64,000 nucleotides of DNA from Pseudomonadota bacterium (GTDB lineage Bacteria; Pseudomonadota; Gammaproteobacteria; Eutrophobiales; Eutrophobiaceae), in the NCBI GenBank assembly GCA_013112535.1, contig JABFGI010000001.1, positions 370,414 through 434,413 on the forward strand. Reading direction: 5' to 3'. The translations under genes and the position numbers were made by a program. A model generated the notes under the pieces. That model saw nothing but the letters and a program-made list of their open reading frames with translations, made no database searches and was not told the origin of the DNA. Position 1 is the first letter of the stretch, and the number at the start of each line of letters is the position of its first letter. Of the stretch, positions 63,000 through 64,000 are shown in pieces.

Positions 63000-64000
63000 A
63001 TGAGTGCGAATCCGAAAGTAGAGACCGCATTTGGCGGTTGTCCCCACGATTGTCCCGATACCTGCGCGATGGTCTTCGATATCGAAGACGGCAAAGTAAT
63101 AGGCGTAAGAGGTAATAAAGACCACCCCATGACACGCGGTGGTCTGTGCGTCAAACTCAAGGATTACGAAAAACGCCATTATCACCCCGATCGAATTCTG
63201 CATCCGATGAAACGCGTCGGCCCGAAAGGCAGCAAGCAATTCGAACAAATTAGCTGGGACGAAGCCATTGGTACCATTACCGATAAATGGAAAGCCCTGA
63301 TAGAAGAATACGGTCCACAATCAATCCTGCCTGTTAGCTACCTTGGCCATCAAGGTTTAGTGCATGGTTTAAACGGCGGCGATGCCTTCTTTAATAAAAT
63401 GGGTGCGACAGTATGTGAACGTACTTATTGTGGTGAAGGTTCCTGTACCGCATGGTTATTAACCGTGGGTCCAACCGCCGGTGTCGATGTCGAAAGTTAT
63501 ATTCATTCAAAATATATTGTTATCTGGGCGTGTAACAGTGTCAGTACCAATCTGCATCACTGGGCGATTGTAAAAGAAGCTCAACAAAAAGGGGCAAAGG
63601 TTGTTGTCATAGATGCGTATAAATCGCGTACAGCAAAACAGGCGGATTGGCACATTGCGCCAAAACCGGCTACCGATGGCGCATTAGCCATGGCGGTCAT
63701 CAACAGCATTATCGAACAAGGTCTGGTCGATCAGGATTATGTTGATAACTACACCGAAGGTTTCGATGATCTAAAAGAACATTCAAAGAAACATACACCG
63801 GAATGGGCAGAAGAAATTACCGGCGTTCCTGCAACCGATATTCGCAAACTGGCAAAAGAACTGGCAACCGAACAACCCGCAGCGATACGTATGGGTGTCG
63901 GTCTGGAACGTCATTACGGCGGTGGTCAAACCATTCGTGCAGTAACCAGTATTCCGGCATTAACCGGCGCATGGCGTCATGTCGGTGGTGGAATCACGCA
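63000..64000 (+). CDS. Molybdopterin oxidoreductase (5' part, runs off the right edge)
   Basis: The frame opens at ATG 63000 after GAGAGAGG and is still open at the edge. It has the N-terminal [4Fe-4S] set of the molybdopterin oxidoreductase family: GGCPHDCPDTCAM (Cys-x3-Cys-x3-Cys) and a fourth Cys in GGLCVKL. ISWDEAIGTI and RTYCGEGSCTAW follow near the active-site region. It resembles assimilatory or broad-specificity members rather than the FdhA of this window. Substrate is unknown. G and C are clearly more common than in the genes to its left, which may reflect expression level or a different origin. Confidence 0.88.
   Translation, partial: MSANPKVETAFGGCPHDCPDTCAMVFDIEDGKVIGVRGNKDHPMTRGGLCVKLKDYEKRHYHPDRILHPMKRVGPKGSKQFEQISWDEAIGTITDKWKALIEEYGPQSILPVSYLGHQGLVHGLNGGDAFFNKMGATVCERTYCGEGSCTAWLLTVGPTAGVDVESYIHSKYIVIWACNSVSTNLHHWAIVKEAQQKGAKVVVIDAYKSRTAKQADWHIAPKPATDGALAMAVINSIIEQGLVDQDYVDNYTEGFDDLKEHSKKHTPEWAEEITGVPATDIRKLAKELATEQPAAIRMGVGLERHYGGGQTIRAVTSIPALTGAWRHVGGGIT

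Noticed and set aside
1-64000. CRISPR arrays, tRNA or rRNA genes
   Set aside because: No evenly spaced repeats with unique spacers, no tRNA-like cloverleaf with CCA context and no rRNA signature were seen in the intergenic regions.

Overview
The window reads as chromosome of a low-GC, Gram-negative, methylotrophic gammaproteobacterium. Support comes from the LPS inner-core genes (hldE, hldD, waaA), a lanthanide-type methanol dehydrogenase (XoxF) and a nearly complete tetrahydromethanopterin/methanofuran C1-oxidation island. No species can be named from the sequence alone.

Layout. 1-6.7 kb: 5' part of a type II secretion/type IV pilus ATPase, dsbC, a DUF3108 protein, then hldE-hldD-waaA. 6.8-13.2 kb: methanol oxidation, with a small Cys-containing exported protein, a SoxYZ-like carrier, xoxF behind a long regulatory region with repeated dyads, a pseudoazurin-type cupredoxin, xoxJ and an unknown exported protein. 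13.2-29.6 kb (all minus strand): two complete but different formylmethanofuran-processing modules in tandem. The upstream one (fwdD-fwdB-fwdA-ftr-fwdC-fdxA-fprA) looks like a true formylmethanofuran dehydrogenase, with catalytic Cys and a molybdopterin-binding D subunit, plus a ferredoxin and a ferredoxin-NADP reductase. The downstream one (fhcB-fhcA-fhcD-fhcC-fdhB-fdhA) is the bacterial formyltransferase/hydrolase type linked by overlapping or abutting genes to an NAD-dependent formate dehydrogenase. 29.8-41.4 kb (mostly plus): mptG, mtdB, mch, fae, pabB and a set of ATP-grasp, GHMP, ASKHA and amino-acid-kinase genes for making the methanopterin and methanofuran cofactors. 41.4-47.4 kb: a chemoreceptor with a sigma-28 promoter and a class Ia ribonucleotide reductase operon with two NrdR boxes, followed by a 56-residue ORF. 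47.4-56.6 kb: a contact-dependent-inhibition (two-partner secretion) island enclosed by two 165-bp direct repeats that differ at one base. 56.6-64 kb: radical SAM protein, DUF547 protein, histidine kinase/response regulator pair, pirin, a Fur-box-controlled unknown protein and the start of a molybdopterin oxidoreductase.

How it fits together. XoxF makes formaldehyde in the periplasm. Fae, MtdB and Mch carry the C1 unit on H4MPT to formyl-H4MPT, and either Ftr paralogue can move it to methanofuran. From there it has two encoded exits: hydrolysis by Fhc to formate and then NADH through Fdh, or direct oxidation by the Fwd-like complex with electrons to ferredoxin and, through FprA, to NADPH. The second exit, normally an archaeal enzyme, is the most unusual thing in the window.
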